Shown: one piece after another, positions 61,666 through 64,000 of the stretch
How the letters are laid out: each line of letters opens with the position of its first letter
Numbering within the stretch: the first letter of the stretch is position 1
Assembly: GCF_900102485.1 (NCBI RefSeq)
Contig: NZ_FNBX01000001.1
Coordinates: 218,673 to 282,672, forward strand
Reading direction: 5' to 3'
Origin: Desulfovibrio legallii
GTDB lineage: Bacteria; Desulfobacterota; Desulfovibrionia; Desulfovibrionales; Desulfovibrionaceae
DNA: 64,000 nucleotides
Translations under genes and position numbers: made by a program
Notes under the pieces: generated by a model
Databases searched by the model: none
Told to the model about the DNA's origin: nothing
What the model saw: only the letters and a program-made list of their open reading frames with translations

Positions 61666-63597
61666 ATGCGTCCAGCCAGTTTCAAGCCCCGCGTTCTCTG
61701 CGTTTCCATCTATGAGGATATGGCCCGCCAGGTGCGCCACTACGCCGAGCAGTTCGGCGTGGAGGTGGACGTGTATGAAGGCGGCATCTATAATAACGGC
61801 CACATCCAGGCCTTGCGCGCGCAGGGCCGCTACGACGTCATCATCAGTCAGGCGGGCACGGCCGTGGCCATCCAGCAGCTGGTCAAAATCCCCGTGGTGC
61901 CCGTTCAGCTTACGGCCAGCGACATCATCAAGCCCTTGCTCGAAGCCCGCGACAAACACCAGAAGCTGCTCTGCATCACCTATGACAGCAGCCTGAGCGC
62001 GGATATTGAGGCCCTGGCCGCTTTTGCCCGGCTGGAGTCCTTCACCCAGGTCATCTACCGCAGCGAGGAAGATTTCAACGCCATTATCCGGCGGCTGCCC
62101 GACTACGGGGCCATCGCCGTGCTGGGCTTCGGCGGTTGCGTTATTGAAAAAGCCGCCCAGTGCGGCCTGCCGTACTATCTCATCCGCTCCAGCGCCGCCA
62201 GCGTGCGTCAGGCCGTGCTTTCGGCCAAAAATATCGTGGAGCAGCACATCAAGGAGCGCACCCGCTCCCGTCGGCTCAACAACATTATCAATTATTCCCT
62301 GAGCGGCATTATCAGCGTGGGCGGCGACAAAACCGTGGCCATCTGCAATCGCCCGGCCAAACAGATGCTCAACCTCCACGGCCGCAAGGTGGTGGGCATG
62401 GACGTGACCGCCCCCGGCACGCCGCCGGAGATCGGCCAGCTCCTGGGCGACGGCGCGTACACCGTGGACAAGGTGCTGCCCCTTAAGGGCAAAACCTATG
62501 TGGTTAACCGCGTGCCCATCCGGGTGCGGGAGCACGACCAGGGCACCATCGTGCTGTTTCAGGAGCTTTCCAAAATCCAGCAGACCGAGGCCGAGGCGCG
62601 CGTGCAGCTGGCCCGCAAGGGCCTGGTGGCCAAGTACCATTTTTCGGACATCGTGGGCGGCAAGGATACCCTGGGGCCGGTGGTGGCCGAGGCCAAGCGC
62701 TACGCCAAAAGCGCGGCCTCCATCCTTATTGAAGGGGAAACAGGCTCCGGCAAGGAGCTCTTCGCCCAGAGCATCCATAACTACAGCGACAGGGCCAAGG
62801 GCCCTTTTGTGGCCCTGAACTGCGCGGCCCTGCCGGAACAGCTGCTGGAAAGCGAGCTCTTCGGCTACGAAGAAGGCGCGTTTACCGGCGCGCGCAAGGG
62901 CGGCAAGGCGGGCATGTTTGAGCTGGCCCACCGCGGCACGCTTTTTCTGGACGAAATCAGCGAAATGAGCCTGGCCACCCAGGTGCGGCTTTTGCGCACC
63001 CTGCAGGAAAAGGAGATTTTCCGCATCGGCGGCGACCGCGTGGTCAACATCGACGTGCGGATTATCGCCGCCTCCAACCGCGATCTCTACGCCATGGCCC
63101 AGGAGGGGGCTTTCCGCCGCGACCTTTTCTTTCGCCTCAATATCCTGCCCCTGCAGATCCCGCCGTTGCGGCAGCGCAAAAGCGATCTGCCCGCGCTGAT
63201 CCGGCACTTTATTCGCAAAAGCCCGCTGGGGCCGGAACTGCAGACGCCGGACTTCAGCCCGGAAACCCTGGCGGCCCTGGGCGCGTATGCCTGGCCCGGC
63301 AATGTGCGCGAGCTGGAACATATCCTGGAGCGGGTCTTCACCCTCTATGAGCCGGGGCAGGACTTCAGCGCGCTGCTTACGGACATTTTGCGGCGGCACT
63401 GCCAGCGTCAGTGCCAGGCGGGCGCGGTGGAAACCGATTGCCTGCGCGTGCCGCGCGGCACCCTGGCCGACATGGAGCGCTTTATCATGGAAGCGGAGCT
63501 GGCCCGCTGCAACGGCAGCAAAAAAGCCCTGGCCGACGCCCTGGGCATCAGCCGGGTTACCGTCTGGAAAAAATTCAAGACCGCTGAAGAAGAGTGA
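61666..63597 (+). CDS. Sigma-54-dependent activator with PrpR N-terminal sensor
   Basis: A 643-residue transcription activator. The N-terminal domain (about 5-180; RVLCVSIYEDMARQVRHYAE, GRYDVIISQAGTA, IPVVPVQLTASDIIK) is of the PrpR_N type, which senses small organic metabolites. A PAS-like region follows (about 200-310). The AAA+ domain has Walker A GETGSGKE (about 358-365), the sigma-54 contact loop GAFTGA (about 404-409) and Walker B TLFLDEISEM. A Fis-type helix-turn-helix ends the protein (ALADALGISRVTVWKKF). It should bind the palindrome at 54572 and switch on the operon ending at 61330. The start at 61666 has GGGAGA upstream. A GTG four codons earlier is also possible. Confidence 0.93.
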   Translation: MRPASFKPRVLCVSIYEDMARQVRHYAEQFGVEVDVYEGGIYNNGHIQALRAQGRYDVIISQAGTAVAIQQLVKIPVVPVQLTASDIIKPLLEARDKHQKLLCITYDSSLSADIEALAAFARLESFTQVIYRSEEDFNAIIRRLPDYGAIAVLGFGGCVIEKAAQCGLPYYLIRSSAASVRQAVLSAKNIVEQHIKERTRSRRLNNIINYSLSGIISVGGDKTVAICNRPAKQMLNLHGRKVVGMDVTAPGTPPEIGQLLGDGAYTVDKVLPLKGKTYVVNRVPIRVREHDQGTIVLFQELSKIQQTEAEARVQLARKGLVAKYHFSDIVGGKDTLGPVVAEAKRYAKSAASILIEGETGSGKELFAQSIHNYSDRAKGPFVALNCAALPEQLLESELFGYEEGAFTGARKGGKAGMFELAHRGTLFLDEISEMSLATQVRLLRTLQEKEIFRIGGDRVVNIDVRIIAASNRDLYAMAQEGAFRRDLFFRLNILPLQIPPLRQRKSDLPALIRHFIRKSPLGPELQTPDFSPETLAALGAYAWPGNVRELEHILERVFTLYEPGQDFSALLTDILRRHCQRQCQAGAVETDCLRVPRGTLADMERFIMEAELARCNGSKKALADALGISRVTVWKKFKTAEEE

Positions 63598-63670
63598 GCC
63601 CGCGGCAGCGCGCGAGTCTGGCGTCAGACGGGCATTTGGGGCGTAAGGGAAACTTTTTGGCGAAAGTATG

Positions 63671-63699
63671 TTGACAAAGAGGGGGCGTGCGGCTACATT
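63671..63699 (+). promoter_or_regulatory. rRNA promoter P1
   Basis: A consensus TTGACA (63671-63676) and TACATT (63694-63699) are 17 bases apart, about 230 bases before 16S. Confidence 0.75.
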
Positions 63700-63772
63700 C
63701 CGGTTTCGCGACGAGGAACGGTTTTTGGCAACGCAGGGCGGAAAGAAATTTCGCCGGGAACGAAAAAAGCAG

Positions 63773-63801
63773 TTGACTCTGGAAGCGAAAGGGAGCATAA
63801 A
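63773..63801 (+). promoter_or_regulatory. rRNA promoter P2
   Basis: TTGACT (63773-63778) and CATAAA (63796-63801) are 17 bases apart and about 102 bases downstream of P1. Confidence 0.6.
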
Positions 63802-63931
63802 CGCTCCTCGCGCCGACCGAAAACGGAAGGCGGGGCCGGAAGGCCAAGTGGTTCATTGACAAGTGAATAGCGAGTGGGAAGGAAATCTTTGAGATTCCGA
63901 TTTTTGCCCATTGGGCAAGAATCTTGTACAG

Positions 63932-64000
63932 AATTTGAACTGGAGAGTTTGATTCTGGCTCAGATTGAACGCTGGCGGCGTGCTTAACACATGCAAGTCG
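63932..64000 (+). rRNA. rrs: 16S ribosomal RNA, 5' end (cut by the window edge)
   Basis: The conserved 16S 5' sequence is present: GAGTTTGATTCTGGCTCAG, then ATTGAACGCTGGCGGCGTGC and AACACATGCAAGTCG at the window end. Only about the first 70 bases are inside. The exact 5' end is an estimate. Confidence 0.97.

Larger units (their letters stand above)
63598..63931 (+). other. Leader and promoter region of the rRNA operon
   Basis: No gene. It has two sigma-70 promoters (63671-63699, 63773-63801) and, after them, sequences able to form stems before 16S, such as TTGCCCA/TGGGCAA at about 63904-63918, probably for RNase III processing. Confidence 0.65.

Overview
The window looks like chromosomal core sequence from a high-GC Desulfovibrionaceae bacterium (Desulfovibrio in the broad sense, possibly a host-associated lineage). 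The evidence is a Desulfovibrio-type homotrimeric porin, a modC-modA-modB/modD molybdate locus, a low-molecular-weight 2x[4Fe-4S] ferredoxin with its own promoter, ferredoxin-linked 2-oxoacid oxidation and Gram-negative Tol-Pal genes. The genus is inferred from gene content and style, not from a search. I see no phage, insertion sequence, CRISPR array or integrated element.

Layout. 1-3.1 kb: porin, a degraded chemoreceptor tail between two terminators, and an iron-type alcohol dehydrogenase. 3.6-8.9 kb (minus): a HerA-like ATPase, then the molybdate genes in transcription order modC-modA-modB and, after a 309-base gap, modD. 9-10.5 kb (minus): dnaA. 11-25.5 kb (minus): the translation/transcription superoperon, tRNA-Thr, tRNA-Tyr, tRNA-Gly, tuf, rpmG, tRNA-Trp, secE, nusG, rplK, rplA, L10 leader, rplJ, rplL, rpoB, rpoC. 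25.6-30.8 kb (minus): holA, radC, lon, prmC. 31-36 kb (minus): SRP RNA, an amidohydrolase, a hydroxyacid dehydrogenase, two small membrane proteins, a TPR protein and TatD. 36-39.6 kb (minus): a diguanylate cyclase, a lone oligopeptide ABC ATPase and cobT. 39.9-43.7 kb (plus): HtrA protease, ferredoxin, a cysteine-cluster protein, an unrecognised protein and a TPR protein. 43.9-48.8 kb (minus): fliR, ctp, a divergent polysaccharide deacetylase, ndk, proC. 48.9-54.3 kb (minus): tolQ-tolR-tolA-(extra TonB-like gene)-tolB-pal.

The most interesting part is 54.5-63.6 kb (plus). A DASS-family anion transporter, a four-subunit 2-oxoacid:ferredoxin oxidoreductase, a phosphate acyltransferase and a butyrate-kinase-type enzyme form one run of genes. 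Upstream is a near-perfect sigma-54 promoter (54637-54652) with a 20-bp palindrome 45 bases before it, and the run is followed by a PrpR-like sigma-54 activator. Together these read as a self-contained module: import an organic acid, oxidise a 2-oxoacid to acyl-CoA with reduction of ferredoxin, and convert acyl-CoA through acyl-phosphate to ATP plus a carboxylate. The substrate is not readable from sequence. The window ends just inside a 16S rRNA gene preceded by two good sigma-70 promoters.

Smaller points of interest are a TonB-like protein with two terminal domains inside the Tol-Pal operon, a solitary fliR, a perfect 12-bp hairpin between rpoB and rpoC, a 415-base rplL-rpoB spacer with an attenuator and promoter, and several short unexplained repeats.
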